Shown here: positions 22,846 through 35,642 of the stretch, one piece after another
How the letters are laid out: every line of letters starts with the position of its first letter
Numbering within the stretch: the first letter of the stretch is position 1
From: Ophioderma brevispina
Lineage: Eukaryota > Echinodermata > Ophiuroidea > Amphilepidida > Ophiodermatidae
Length of the DNA stretch: 64,000 bases
NCBI GenBank assembly: GCA_023653785.1
Contig: JAMKCH010002940.1
Span: 36,146-100,145, forward strand
Reading direction: 5' to 3'
The notes under the pieces: generated by a model
Told to the model about the DNA's origin: nothing
Databases searched by the model: none
The model's input: the letters and a program-made list of their open reading frames with translations, nothing else
Program-made: the position numbers and the translations under genes

Positions 22846-23142
22846 AGTTTTTCATCTTGATAGAATGGCCTTCACCCCAAAAACCCCATTACATATGTAA
22901 AGTTTTGCGATATTTCAACCCGTTTTGATGTGAGAGCCAAAAACGTGATAGAGTACTGTGTAAAATTAATATTGTTCGACCAAAAAAGCGCACATTTCGC
23001 TCATAACATTCACACCAAACATCCTTTAGCCCTAAGATTTCACAGGGCAAATGAGCTTTCTTCTGAAACCGAAATTCTGACAACTTCCGGGAAAATCTGG
23101 GGTCCCTGGGAACGAGGCTATTAGCGATCGGGCCATGGACCT
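22846..23142 (+). mobile_element. TTAA inverted-repeat element, family B, copy 2 (5'-truncated)
   Basis: Matches family B from TTTTTCATCTTGATAG through GTAAAGTTTTGCGATATTTCAACC to the end GCGATCGGGCCATGGACCT/TTAA. The left terminus and its TTAA are missing. 23,150-23,280 downstream is a GC-rich GGGGCC/GCAGGGG patch. 23,299-23,350 is an inverted scrap of the same family's right end. Confidence 0.75.
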
Positions 23143-23669
23143 TTAAGCAGGTGAGGTGCAGGGGCCCAACCTAGAGGACCCAGGTTTTGGGCCCGGAAGG
23201 GGATGCAGGGACAGAGCCCCTGCAGGGGTCCAGGGTGGAGCCCCCAAAGCTTTTGGATTTCAAGCTATTCAGAACCTTTAAGATGACCATTTTGAAGATT
23301 AAAGGGCCATGGTCCGATTGCAAATAGCCTCGTCCCCAGAAAATCAAGTATAAGCATTATTTAAAAAACTTGAAAAAGTAGTAATCTCCTAGGTTCATGT
23401 TACTTATACTTTTTCAAGTTCATAATAGGCCGCACATTCATTGATCCCATGGGTGGTCAAAAAATGCCAAAATGGACATATATAGCCAGTTCTGGCTTTA
23501 AGGGGACATTATATTTCCCCCAGAACTTACATTTTAGAGTGTGAAAATTGATTTCCTGTTCCTCTTTTTCTTTCTTCTGTGAAAAGAATTTTGTTGATTC
23601 TTGAAGTGCCTGCTGCTTCAAAGTTAATGTTGACATTTTGATTCCGTTCAATGCTTTCCAAATCTTTCT

Positions 23670-23825
23670 GGCCGGTATTCACAAAGCGGGTTAACTTTAA
23701 CCCAGTGTTAATTTTAACCCTGGGTTAAGTATCCCATAGAGGATAATGCAAATTTAACCCATGACCGTGGGTTAAACCCTGTTTAACCATGGATTAAAGT
23801 AAACCCACTTTTGTGAATACCGGCC
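23670..23825. mobile_element. 156 bp palindromic element with GGCCGGTATTCACAAA ends
   Basis: GGCCGGTATTCACAAAGCGGG at the left is mirrored by CCCACTTTTGTGAATACCGGCC at the right. The interior is built from inverted GGGTTAA/TTAACCC motifs, so almost the whole element can fold into one hairpin. No coding capacity; the superfamily cannot be told from the ends. Confidence 0.8.
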
Positions 23826-24059
23826 TCTGTGTTTAGATTTGTATTTCTTTTCCTTCGATTTGAGTGTTTCTAACTTTGGCTTCCACAATTCAATGTCCAC
23901 AAACCACTTTAAATTCTTCACATATACTCTATTTCTAAATCTTGAGTTCCTCTATTCATCTTTATTTTTTTCTGCATTTAATTTTTTAAACCATCAGCAC
24001 AAGTTCCTCAGCCTGGACCGACTTACCTGAGCAATGCTATGAGCCTTCCAATTTTTGCA

Positions 24060-24490
24060 CCCATATCATACTCTAATTTTCTGTCTCTAATATCCACAAT
24101 CCACATGTTTACAAACCACTTTCATTTTTTTTCTCATATTTTTCTTAGGTTTCTTTTCTTCACATTTTTCCTCAGTTTCTATTATTCTTCACATTTTTCC
24201 TAGGTTTCTTTCCCACATTTTCCCTGAATTAATTTTCCTCACATTACCCCTAGATTTCTTTTCAAACATTTCCACTGGGTTTCTTTTCCTCACAGGTTTT
24301 CCCTCCCATTTCATCTAGATTTCATTCCTCATACTTATCCTAAACATTTTCCCACATTTCCTCTAGGCCTCTTTTCCTCACGTTTCTCCTAGATTCCCTT
24401 TTCCTCACATTTCCCCGAGGATTCTTTTCCTCATATTACCCCTGGGGTTCTATTCCTCCTCACATTTCCCTAGGTTTCCTTACCTAGACT
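24060..24490. repeat. Pyrimidine-rich minisatellite
   Basis: Units of about 30 bp resembling CTAGGTTTCTTTTCCTCACATTTCCC repeat through the interval on a strongly C/T plus strand. The Ser/Phe-rich frame at 24,508-24,807 is the skewed continuation and is not supported as a gene. Confidence 0.75.
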
Positions 24491-26290
24491 TCCTCTCTCC
24501 TGCTGAAATGGCTATTAAGAGAACTCTTCTTCTCTCTGTCTTTTCTATTTTTCCCTTCCCTTGTTTTCCTCTTGTCCCTTCCAGTTTTGCTCTTTCCTCT
24601 TTCTTTTTTCCCTCAAGATTTTTCCACCATTCATTTTTGTACCCTTTTGTCTCATTTCCTCAATTTGAGCTCTCATTTCCTGTGAGCGGCGCTCCCAGCT
24701 CCTGCACTTTTTGCAAAAATCAGTGGCTATTTTTTTTTATTGCGGTTAATGGTATTGGATTTGTAGGATGTCCAAATCACTTTTTCTTCTGCCAGGCAGA
24801 AGATTAATCCTGAATTGACCAAACCCTCATGCAGTGGTACTCAGTTCTTATTGTGTGTGTACAGCCCATACATTGTTTACACTTCTCAGCTGTTACTGAT
24901 ACTGCCTGTTGACTTCAAGAGTCTCACATTTCCATACATGGCCATGGTCAGTGATATACATACCCTACTTGCACATACTAGGGATAGTGACATTCCCTGC
25001 CTGCACTAAATGAGACTAGGCCTCACCAAGCTTTGTATTTAACAGTTTTTCTGATTGGTTTTGATCCGATTGCAAAATTTTGCTTGACAAATTAACTGTA
25101 GAATGACTCTATAGCTATTTATACAAAATAAATTACATTCACTTGTATAATATACAATTGTGGGTACAGATTTCATGTTTGTAGTATATTTTAACACTGA
25201 TAGCATGGAACTATTTCATCAATCAACTAGAATTCATGTGTGGGGGTAAAACTAGGCACAACTTTTTGTCCGCAAGTAGACATGTATGGCTACACAATAG
25301 TGATTTGGCCTTTGCACTAGATAAAAGTGCCCGTAAAAGGGAGTAGGTAAACTGAAGCTCTGGTGTTCCATGCATGTGATTCTACTTCAAAATAATACCA
25401 GATGTTCAGAAAAGTAACATGAAACTGAATGTCCTTTGTTGTTTCATAATAAAGGTTGATCATGATTGATGCCTGCATAGTATCTCATTACAATAAGTGA
25501 TACCAAAACTCAATTGTTGTTCATTTCACAAATTGTGCACTATAAAATGCAGAGGATTGTCCTTTTTAAGGACTCATCTTGTTCTATTTGTTTTTACGTC
25601 ACATTTGAGTATTCTTTTTTACAATGTATGTATTGTAATTCCAGTTGCATACTGAGGCAATCAATACAGAGGGGGCAAAAATTCCAAGGCGTCGGCAGAA
25701 GGGGTTAAAAATCATTAAATGTATCGGGTGATTTGCTCCTCCAATGAGTATTAAACATAACCAAATTGCACTGCACGTGCAGCATGCAAAAATTACAAAT
25801 TCACATCATGTTGTTGCCCAATGTCAGCTGAAATGGGTCGAAATTCCCCAAAGAAAGAGGGAATGAAAATGCATGACGTCCATGCACACCAGCCCAGTAT
25901 GTACACTGTGGTTATTTTACGATCCTTTGCATAACACATTTGATACACCTGTGAAATAGTGTTCCACCATTAAAGACAGGCTTGTTTGTACTCATTGGAA
26001 TGTATTTTTCATTGATGATTCCCAAATATGATAGTAAAAATGAATGATTTGAATTTTTAAAATTGTTTAAACAATTTTTTGACATTGAGTGGTGGGACCT
26101 TACATCTGGGGCCCATAGGTTTAAAGAGGCTATCACAGACAGATATGCCAGGCATTTGCCCCCCCATTGCAGAATTGAGGCAGCTAGCTATGTATGTCAG
26201 GCATGTACGGAAGCTAGCTGCCAGGCACTGTATAAGTAAATATAGCACAGGTTGGTCTATATGTAGAGGGGAGGACTAGTCGGGGCCTAT
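24491..26290. other. No recognised feature
   Basis: Unique-looking AT-rich sequence. Frames under 100 codons without motifs. No splice-supported exon could be argued. Confidence 0.4.
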
Positions 26291-26294
26291 ACCA

Positions 26295-26756
26295 AAACTA
26301 CTGGTAGAGGGAAAATACGCACACTATTTTCCCGAGGTACTGGCTCTGGGCCTATCACCCCAGGCCCTTAGCCAGTACTATTTTTCTGATATACACGAAT
26401 CCGGTTTTGTTTTACTAACCTTTCGGTGACTCTGGTGACAAGGTGTAGGGTATCAAATAATCCAAAAATCTTACCACCTCATGAAATTCATGAACAAAAT
26501 CATGCTATTTCATTGGTTGATTCCTATTACACGAGCTATTTCCCTAGGGAAATAGATTTAACTGTTTCCCTACAACCACATCCCCAGAGTCACAGTGAGG
26601 TGTAATAAAACAAATACTACATAGTTTTATATCTGGAAATAGGGCACACTATTTTCCCTTAGTACTGGCTATGGGCCTATCACCCCTCACCCTTCGGGTT
26701 CGGGGTGATGGGCCCGTAGCCAGTACCTCGGGAAAATAGTGTGCCCTATTTCCCTC
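26295..26756. mobile_element. Hairpin-bearing element, family K, copy 1
   Basis: A left hairpin (26,309-26,388) and a larger right hairpin (26,635-26,753) are copies of one palindrome built from GGGCACACTATTTTCCC, AGTACTGGCTA and GGGCCTATCACCCC. The right one pairs about 50 bp on each side and closes with CCC-TTCG-GGG. Between them lies a core with CTATTTCCCTAGGGAAATAG (a 20 bp perfect palindrome, about 26,529-26,548) and GTAATAAAACAAATACTACAT. A second copy is at 39,808. No ORF. Confidence 0.75.
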
Positions 26757-26759
26757 TAA

Positions 26760-27798
26760 CCATGTAGTATTTGTATACTATTTCCTATAGTGGTGGACAG
26801 GATAGGCACAGGGCCCCTGCTCTTGGGCTCTTCCATCTTATTTTTTTTGTATTAAAAATACTGTTAGCATGGTATCTGAACAACAGATACCTTCTTCCAA
26901 AAATATCCATAATTTAAAAATCCAGAAAATAGGGCCCTCTAGTTACTACTCGCCATAGAATGGGCCCCCAGAATTTGGCCCTCAGTTAACTTTGCCAACC
27001 ATAGCAATTTCCAATTAGCTCAGCCTTACAGGTTAAAAACTAACTTTGGACTTCAAAAATTAAATGGGTGAATATGGTAAGCCATATTCTTGCCAAATCA
27101 GAGTTTTTTGCACTTAAAAAGTGAAGTCGGGGGGATATTGTTGAGCCATAATCTTGCAACATCAAAGAATTTTTGTTTTCATTTTTCCTGTACAGAAATC
27201 AGGGACCTTTGCTTTAATATGAATATATGCATATATTCAAATGCTTGTGCATCTATTGGGTATAAGCGATTTCATATATGTTAGGGTGGTATTGTGACCA
27301 ATTTGGCATTTCGCTAGTAGTTGTATTTAAAATTGTAAATTTTGTAATTTAATAAAACAAAAGTGGTAGTCCCCTACAATATTTGTAACTCATTACCAAA
27401 CTCTGTACAAAATTAAACTCACAAATGAAAACTCCCCTACTTTCATTATCACTCACCAAAAACTACATGTACTTAAATGTATTATAGTTCTAATCATGCT
27501 GTCCCTATTAAATTTTGGCAAGCTAACACATGCCAGTACCATGTGCCAAGCCATACCTGATCCAAAGGTAGCCAGCTACAAGGTTGACTACAGTGCACCT
27601 TTCAGTGCCTTTGTGTCATCTTTAGGTCAAATATTTGTGTCAATACATCCAACCCATGCTTAATTAACTCCTAAATTTTCCTAATCTGTGGCTTTATGCA
27701 ATGCCAAACACCATAATGGTAAGCTGTCTGTCACTGGGCAAAGATCTAAATATGCAACCATAGATTATCTCTTCCTGAGTCTATAATGGTGCACTTGT
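26760..27798. other. No recognised feature
   Basis: AT-rich, no gene or element boundaries found. Confidence 0.4.
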
Positions 27799-28147
27799 TT
27801 CGGTGCAATGAGAGATTTCATATATCGGTGTCCCTTAAAAATCTAAAGACTGATTTTTGCCCTGAATGAAAGCTTTCCATCAAAATATCCCCATCTGGAA
27901 AAGGACTTAAACCGAGTTTCTAATGTTTCTTGGTACAAAATTATGAAATGTTTTAATTTCGTATAGGAGCAAATACGAAAATTCAGCCTATGATTTACAT
28001 TGAAAGACAACAATCCAAATCACCTTTTTTCTCTCTTTAGAACAGTTCTGTATCGAATACGGCAAGAATCTATTAAATGTCTAATCTAATATGAACTTAC
28101 TATTATGACACAATATTTGGGTGCCGCAAAATCTCTCGTTGCCACCT
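27799..28147 (+). mobile_element. TTAA inverted-repeat element, family C, copy 1
   Basis: The left end GGTGCAATGAGAGATTTCATAT mirrors the right end AAATCTCTCGTTGCCACCT/TTAA. The internal landmarks TTTCTTGGTACAAAAT and CGTATAGGAGCAAATACGAA occur in all copies. The left TTAA is mutated. Confidence 0.8.
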
Positions 28148-28439
28148 TTAATATCAGAACTTGCTGCACTCTATTTACTTTACTTCCTAACAACCCCAAA
28201 CCTTTCTTACAGTAGCTCTGAATTGGTGATTTAGAGTAATTATATGCTACTAAGAACCAAATTCATATTGGCCGGTAATGGATTATTAGATTAAAGGCAA
28301 ATTCAGTAATTTGATAGGCATGGGGTCAAAATTCTGAATTTGTAACCTAAAAGTTTATGCAAATGGTTAAGCCAGATATACATTTCGAAAGTAGGTCTAT
28401 ACACATAAATGCATGCATATGTGTCTTCATTATAGTGCA

Positions 28440-28645
28440 TGTATGCCGCACACACACACATCACACACACAGATACTACCCATAAAAGGCTTGTGCTTGT
28501 GTCTAGATACAGAAGAAAAAGACACATAAAAAGACACACAAGTAATCTCTGCACAGGCACACACCCACAGCTACTGTGCACACACACACACACACCCATC
28601 ACCTTCACACACCCTTGACACTTACACACACACATAATCCACTTT
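28440..28645. repeat. (CA)n-rich microsatellite block
   Basis: Several ACACACAC runs at 28,450-28,470, 28,577-28,594 and 28,623-28,634. The Cys/Val-rich minus frame here is a repeat artefact. Confidence 0.85.
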
Positions 28646-28649
28646 CACA

Positions 28650-31005
28650 CAAAAATTTCACCATTCACATTTTATTTTACCAAAAAGTACTATTTGTTTT
28701 TTTTACCAAATATTATTCATTTTCCCCAAAAAAGTTACACAAAGGCAACGAAAAAAAGTAACAGATAAAAGAGACCACATCAATTACTGACCACTTCCAA
28801 GTTTTTATCTCCTTGATAAAAACATAAAGGAACTTGCGTTTACTCTATTTGCTGGCTAAATTTGGAACTTATCTTTTTGTGGGTGGTTATTCTCATATTT
28901 TAAAAATGCATTAAAAAATGTTTAGAATCTTTGTTTGAAACCATAAAAGTAGTTCTCTAGCTTCCTCCAAAATGGATGAAACAATATTTTGTTAATACCA
29001 GTTGGATTTTGATTGTCCCTACACTCACAGAAAAATTTTAAACTTTTTTTCAGAGTAGCTATCTGATGCACCTATAGATATCTCCATAATCAGAGGGTGG
29101 TTTTTTTGAACAATCCCATATGATTGCATATGCCTATACTATACTTACTAACCATCTCAGTAATTTGGGATAAAATGAAAACTACAAGACTTTCATGGTC
29201 ATGCTAAAAATTCCATAAGTAGTAGCCTTGTCATGGCTAAAATGAAATGTAAAAGTCAAGAGTTTTAATGCAAGCCTGTACCAGGATTTTTTAGGGGAGG
29301 GCAGTTTTTTTCAAGGGGGCCAAAATCCACCCCTCCCCCCCAAAAAAGGGGGGTTTGGCAAAGTAGACCTTTTTACAAATCTTTTGCTTTCTCCACTCAC
29401 AAATCAATTTTTTCCACTTTTGAGCCATTTATAGGGGGTTTTAGGGGCTTTTTGGAATGGGGAGGGGATTAAGCTGAGAATTATTTTCTTTGGTACAAAT
29501 TGTTAATTTCTAATTTCGAATATTGGAGTGATGAATCAACTTTTTTATTTAAGTAAATAAAAATCACCAATGTTTTCACTTTTTAAGACATTTTTTCTGT
29601 ATAGCCAAATACAAGGTGAAATCTATTTGTTTTATCTACATGAAATATCGACAATGGTACATACCATTATGGACGCCTTGATATCAAGTCATTGCACTTT
29701 TAAGCTGCATACAATATAATACAATTATTGACAGAACTTACACTTAGTCAAATTCCACCTTGATTTGTGGTTTGAACAAATATCTAGAGATTTATAAATA
29801 CTCCATCTTTGTTTATATCCATAAAAAAATAATTAAATTCTTTGGTTTCACATTTTACTCTCAAATTTGTCCAACCCAATGAACAGAGCCTGGGCTAGTT
29901 ACCGGTGCATTGCTACACGGGCACCAGGCAACCCAGAATGGCTTATTAAAGAACTGTAAAGTGACTCCACTTTCACCACTGTAAATTACAAAAAGTCAAC
30001 GACTTTGTATTTTCTAATCAGTGTCAAGGGCGTAATCCGGTACTCCCTAAGTTTAATTTATAGTCGGATGACATTTTTCCTTCTTTTCACATTTTTAATT
30101 GATAACTAAATAAGCCAACCACCTTTCTTACAGTATCACTGATAGGCTCATTGCATCAATATGCACTCCTGTCGTAACCATCAAAATATACCTTATTCTG
30201 GTATTCATTTTAAGGCATGCCCTAAGGTTATATTGTTGTCATTGATAATTTTCATATCATATATCACATCATCTATCATATTACATATATCATAAATTTA
30301 ATTTATCATATAATGATATGATATGTAGAGTAGTAGTAAATCCAGTTTTAAATCCGGTTTTGTCCTCCAAGGGGGGGGGGGGGTGAAAGGGGGGGGATAG
30401 ATAGTAGGAAAGGTGATAAGTACCATGGGTCGGAAACAATGGTGATGGGGGGGTGGGGTACAAAAGCCCCAGTCCAATGGGGGTGACCGGATTACCTCAC
30501 ATTCACAGCACTACGTGTGTGAGGATTTAATGAAGCAAAAGATTATTGACTGGTGCCCTTCACAACGTCAATGTTGCTGGATGCCGGCATGAGCTCTCCA
30601 GAGCTGATGCCGCTTGTAGTAAGATCTTCTTGTTAGTTCTACGAGGGTAACCAGCTAGAACTGATTGGGGGCGCAGTCATACATGCAATATCATTAATAT
30701 CTTCTGGGAGAGAAAATTTAGCAAAACCCTGGGATGTAATTTACTCATAGGAGTCTCCCAAACTTTGTGCATTTTTGACTTGTGCAGTTTAATAACCTAT
30801 TCGCTCATTGCACAGTCATTGATAATGCATGTAGAGTTTTAAATGGGCAGCAGTCAATCGGCATCAAGTATTTATCAGAGGTTAAAGCAGTGAAATAACA
30901 TTGTCTATAGTTACATAACATTCCCCTTCATGCAGGGGCATATGTAGGATTTATTTAGGAGTGGAGTGTGACTTTAAAAAAGTGAGCTTTTTTTGTAAAG
31001 GTTAA
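28650..31005. other. Repeat scraps and low-complexity DNA
   Basis: 29,470-29,690 is a degraded family C interior (CTTTGGTACAAATTGTTAATT, TCTGTATAGCCAAATACAAGG). 30,240-30,325 is AT-only CATATCATATAT sequence. A G run lies at 30,371-30,383. 30,582-30,613 has a hairpin, GCATGAGCTCT-cc-AGAGCTGATGC. No gene found. Confidence 0.5.
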
Positions 31006-31010
31006 CTTAA

Positions 31011-31376
31011 AGACACTATCAGTGATCATCCAAAAGAGTCAAAATATTTGAAATTTGCAGGAATAGCTTAAAAGTGATGGATAAGCCTATAGAATTCTCG
31101 TCAGGTACTTTTTCCAACTGAAAAATTGACAGAAAAGAAAGCAAAACGACAGCGTTCAAAGATATGACTCTCCATTCAGTTACGTGTTGTAGTAAGTGTC
31201 CGTTCGGACAGTAATGAATAATATATTCGATTTTGTCCTTTTTAAGCTGCTTCTGGCCTTATCATTTGCAGGATATGTTAGGGTACAAGTCTGTACTTGT
31301 TACAGACATGTATGCAAAAATCTGATTTTTGATGATTTTTTTTCGATTTCTGATTAGCAAATCACTGATAGTGCCT
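31011..31376 (+). mobile_element. TTAA inverted-repeat element, family D, copy 1
   Basis: Starts AGACACTATCAGTGATCAT and ends AAATCACTGATAGTGCCT, with TTAA at 31,007-31,010 and 31,377-31,380. 366 bp, no ORF. Shared interior landmarks: TCCGTTCGGACAGTAATGAAT and CTTATCATTTGCAGGATATGTTAGG. Confidence 0.88.
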
Positions 31377-31464
31377 TTAATCCCCTCTTAAAAAATAATG
31401 GTCTTTTTTTAGACTTTTTGAACATCTCATCAAAAAGTGGACTTGTCAAATTTTCTCTAATTGT

Positions 31465-31725
31465 GTCACCTGCTTTAAGACAGGATGACACATAGGGATC
31501 ACTCTGTCCACTGTTGTCTGTTGATGTCTGTTGTTGTCGGTTGTTGTTGATGTTTGCTGTTGTGAAAAGGGGGTAACATTTGCATGTAATATCCACATAC
31601 TTTGATGGATTTAAACCAAACTTGGGTCACAGATGAAACATGGAATCCCCCATTTGTTGATGAGGTCAAAAGTCACATACCAAGATCAAAGGTCATGTGA
31701 GGTCAAAGTTGTGATCGTCATTTAG
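31465..31725 (+). mobile_element. Family S element, copy 2 (partial)
   Basis: Begins GTGTCACCTGCTTTAAGACAGG, continues through TGTTGATGTCTGTTGTTGTCGG and one copy of the interior unit (GGAATCCCCCATTTGTTGATGAGGTCAAA). The right end has been replaced by a family B right-half scrap (31,726-31,828, ending CACCT/TTAA). Confidence 0.6.
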
Positions 31726-31839
31726 TTTAAGGAGATACAATTGCTCATATAAACTTTCTTCTGATACCAAAATCTCAATTTTGATGGAGTAAAGTAGGGG
31801 ATGAGGTTGTTGATCGGGTAACCCACCTTTAAATGGCGC

Positions 31840-32296
31840 ACTTGGTGCGAACTAGAGCCAGCTTGGTAAGGAATGTAAAACTATTGTTATTGTATCTAAC
31901 CACAAAATACTGACCTATTTTCTAACATTCCATGTTGGTATAATAGTATTCTATGGAGAGTTTCATGTGATGGGATATGGCAGCTACTTTTGATTTAGTG
32001 AGAGTAGCGGTAATTGTTGCTATGTGAGTAAGGTTCATTCACAGCATGATTTGGCTGCAGGAGACTTTGCTCAGCTTTCAAAAGATTAGGCCAAGAATAA
32101 AAATGAATGCAAGCCTAAATTTTGATTTACTGAAGAAAAAAAGTTTATGGAGGCAATATTTTGTGGCAAATTACCTCATTAAAAGTTTGACTTAGAGCTA
32201 CTTTACTTAGTATGAAGTGTCAGCTGCTACATGCTGCCATCATACAACTTCATTGTGGATTTGTCAAAATCTGCAGTGTGTGATTAAGGCTAGTGC
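31840..32296. other. No recognised feature
   Basis: AT-rich; no gene or repeat recognised. Confidence 0.35.
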
Positions 32297-32300
32297 TTAA

Positions 32301-32655
32301 AGAGACATGAGGAGATTTCCAGGAAGAAGCGCCCCCAATTTTTCTCGAACCCCGGATTTTTACATATTTGGAATGCTTACCAATGTATTAGATCACACCT
32401 GAAGTGAATAAGCCGAATACGCCGTCTAATAAGATGATGATTTAGTAGTTTCTGTCGTGCACGACAGAAAGTCAAAGCATGGTTTTCTATGGGGAACGAT
32501 TACAATAGCAGGCAAGTTCAAAACAAGGTTTGCGGTTTTCTTTTGCACCTTTTGTCATAAGCCTTCGAAAACGTTTCTCGTAGGTAGGTGGTCTACATAC
32601 AACCAATTACCACCGATCCAGTGAATTTGAGAGATATTCGTAAAATCCTGTCACT
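32301..32655 (+). mobile_element. TTAA element, family H, with central 22 bp palindrome
   Basis: Starts AGAGACATGAGGAGATTTCC and ends AAATCCTGTCACT, flanked by TTAA (32,297-32,300; 32,656-32,659). A perfect 22 bp palindrome, TTTCTGTCGTGCACGACAGA plus AA, lies at 32,449-32,470. It is related to families F and G through the GCGCCC.CAATTTT and AAGCCGAATACGCCGTC-type blocks. Confidence 0.75.
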
Positions 32656-32759
32656 TTAAGAGTCCACAAAAAAGAAGAAAACATTTGTAGTAAATTAAAG
32701 AGGCACTACCCAATCCTCAGCCCTCGACCCCATCTTTCACTCCATTAAACCCGAGATTT

Positions 32760-33305
32760 TGGCCCGGGGAGGGGGCACTCCCATTTTGGATGTGACACGT
32801 ATGTAAGGCTGTTAAGACCCCCATTTTCAGTATAGTTGTCACCCAAAGATGCCATATTTTATGAAAATTTTAACACCCAAAGACCTATTTTTTTGGGAGA
32901 GTACTTGACACAAAAGACCATACAGGGACGTGCCGCAAACATCAGTCTCATTTCAGCCTTCTGGTCTATCAGTGACTTTTTTTTTCATGCCAATTTTGGT
33001 ATAGCAATGGGTTGTTTTTTTCACAATTTTCTCAAATTATTGGGAAATTAGTCCAATTTTCTCAAACGGAAGCCAAAATGTCTAAAAATTGTTGAAAAAT
33101 TAGTCCATTTTCCTCAATCTGAAGCCAAAATTTTCTTAAAATGTCACCATTTTTAGGGAAAAAATGGCAAATTTGGGTTAGATTTGGCCCAAAATTTGCA
33201 TCTCTGGTATAGCTATATGGGTCCCTTTATTTCGCAAAAATTGGTATAGATATGGGTCTACTTCCAGACTCTTAGAGGCGTGTCCCTACCTAAACCAAAC
33301 TTGAG
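32760..33305 (+). repeat. Dispersed repeat family T, copy 2
   Basis: From GGCCCGGGGAGGGGGCACTCCC to CTTAGAGGCGTGTCCCTACC. The middle is built of degenerate short units (TTTCTCAAA..GAAGCCAAAAT). This is the longest copy and shows a left boundary that others lack. Confidence 0.7.
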
Positions 33306-33367
33306 AACCCCAGGCTTTAGTTCCTAGAATTCTTTTAAGAATGCTTAAATGCACTTTTAATCCTTAA

Positions 33368-33706
33368 AGGGGCATCATTTCGTGATCCCAACAGCCTGTC
33401 CCCAGAAATTACCGAAAAAAATGTGAGTTTGCTATGTCTTGAAAACCGTCAGCCTTAGTAATCCACGTCGTGTACAATCTACGTGCAAATTTCGGTCGCA
33501 TCTGAAGCAATCGCATTTGTATTTGTCTGTTAAAAGGACAGAAAATTACAGACACAGTAGCCTTGGGACCGTGGGAACCGGACAATTACTCATACACAAA
33601 ACGCAAGATCGGGATCAGCTCAAATTTTGAGAATAAGCTTTTCTTCAATGATATATAGTGATGCAAGGAAAAAACAGAAGGTGCTTTTTAAATCACGAAA
33701 TCACCG
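33368..33706 (+). mobile_element. TTAA inverted-repeat element, family E, copy 1
   Basis: Starts AGGGGCATCATTTCGTGATCCC and ends AAATCACGAAATCACCG, with TTAA at both ends (33,364-33,367; 33,707-33,710). Contains GATCGGGATCAGCTCAAATT, shared inverted with the copy at 47,192. The 63-codon frame inside is incidental. Confidence 0.85.
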
Positions 33707-34063
33707 TTAAGTACCCTAAAGTTAAGGTATGTTGCAATGCTTCACAAAAACTTTAGCCACATGCAGTAACACATATGAAGGAGAGTGACAGTTCTGATTG
33801 AAGTGATGAAGTGTTGGAATTGTGCAATAATGGGCTGTTGCCATGTACAAGTTAATCTATTACACGCCTGTTACATCCGTTACAGGGAAATGAAATAATG
33901 ATGTATTGAAAATGCATGCAAGAATCCCAATGTGAGAGGCATAGGTCAAATATTGACATCCTATATTGAAGTTTTGAAACTTGCCCAGGTCTTGTGTGAA
34001 TGCAGGTCTCTGCCAGTGGCAGTGAGTTTCTCTCCCCCCCCAATCCGAATCAACTTGGTTTAA

Positions 34064-34591
34064 AGAGACACTGGCACATTTGAAAAAGAGTGCGCCCTCA
34101 AGATTTTTCAGAATTGATATTTTTGCATGGTTGTAAAGCTTTTATATATATTAGCCCTCACCTGAAATGATTAAGCCCAAATCAGCGTCCTTATGGGTAA
34201 ACAGAACGATTTTATAATTAATGTCGCCGGCGACATATTATTCAGCAGACGACGGAAATGGCGTTTGACACTAGAAACGCACGCCGTATGCATGTTTCCC
34301 ACGGTATGCATCCTGTTTGACCAGTCTGTGACCTTTGTGGTTTTAATATCAATTACTATGAGTCTATGATATTCATGTAATATACACAATTGTTGATTAA
34401 AGTTGTGGAAAACTTAAAAGTTAGCCTACAAATTACCTGGGTGTCTTCAACCTCTTATTAACGTTCCTATCTGTTTTTGAGTATGTTATTTTTATGTGTA
34501 AAATGTATCTCGATTCTTCCAATGGCCTAGACTATCATTTGAGAGCAAATTGAAGAAATTTCATATTTTGTGAAACTGTGCCAGTGCCGCT
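34064..34591 (+). mobile_element. TTAA element, family F, with central 16 bp palindrome
   Basis: Starts AGAGACACTGGCACATTTGA and ends TGTGCCAGTGCCGCT, flanked by TTAA (34,060-34,063; 34,592-34,595). A perfect palindrome ATGTCGCCGGCGACAT lies at 34,221-34,236. Subterminal GAGTGCGCCCTCAAG is shared with families G, H and I. 528 bp, no ORF. Confidence 0.8.
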
Positions 34592-34599
34592 TTAAGACT

Positions 34600-35638
34600 A
34601 ATGTTGGAATTGTCACAATCCATTATTAATTCTTGTTGCAAAGTTATGGACTTCATAAAGGACAATTATTATTTTAAAATATTTTTTATGATAATCTTAG
34701 GTGACAAAATAAGTAAAGGACAAAATGAAGAACAGAAAAGAAACTGTTTTCCTGTCCCCATAGAGCTAGCTATTTAGATCTCTATCTGTCAGACTCCCAA
34801 ACCTCCACCTCCAATTCTTGGCAATCTCACAGAACTCTACAAGGTGTGCGGAGTCTGTCAGTAATCACGGTAGGTAGTAGGGGAAATGATTCACAAATAG
34901 CTTAGGGGGAGGAGGGGGCAAGGGGGCAAGTGGTTGTTGCGACACCTGGGATTTGATAGTCTGACAGCTAATTTCTATGCTAAATTGTTATGTCATGAGC
35001 GACGTCATTCGCTTCCATCAGCGTACGTTAACAGACTAACTTCTGTCGATTATATCATCTGATTATGTGGACTAATTTCCTATTTATCCGTTCATTACAG
35101 TTAAGAGGTCTTAACGAAAAGAATTAAGCATTGCCCTTAAAGGATTATCACTGCATTCGGATCTGTCAACTTGTGGGATGCGGCAGATCAGGGCTGGAAA
35201 ACCGTCTAGCCGTGTTCGGGGAGTTGTGTGATTTCTTGTGGTTTGAGCTAAGTACAAATGGAAGTGTATTGCTAAAAGATGATTGCATGATTAGCTGATT
35301 CGGGCATAAATATCTGATTAGGATTTCCTGGCGTTGTCAGACACCACGATGGAATCTGACGTTTTTAGGGGTATTTTTCAACACAAATAGGAAATTGATT
35401 TTGATGAAAAATGTGTTTCGCCCAGTGTTGTGACCAGAGGATTACAACTTAAGGGGTGGACTGGTGCAAAGGACAGGAATAAATAGAAGCAAGTGGTAGC
35501 CGGAGGGTGAGAACGGAGTCAACAGTGAGGATGTACAAAATCAAAGTGTTACAAAATGAAATTATTATCTAAACTTTGCCAAGCCAATGGCTTCCAGACA
35601 AAGTAATCAATCAGATGGGATGAGGTAAACAAGTTGAC
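34600..35638. other. No recognised feature
   Basis: Unique-looking sequence without motif-bearing frames. Confidence 0.35.
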
Positions 35639-35642
35639 TGAA

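Noticed and set aside
24508..24807. 99-codon Ser/Phe-rich frame resembling a signal peptide protein
   Set aside because: Composition follows the C/T-skewed minisatellite next to it.
28303..28635. 110-codon Cys/Val-rich minus frame
   Set aside because: Translation of CA/TG microsatellite DNA.
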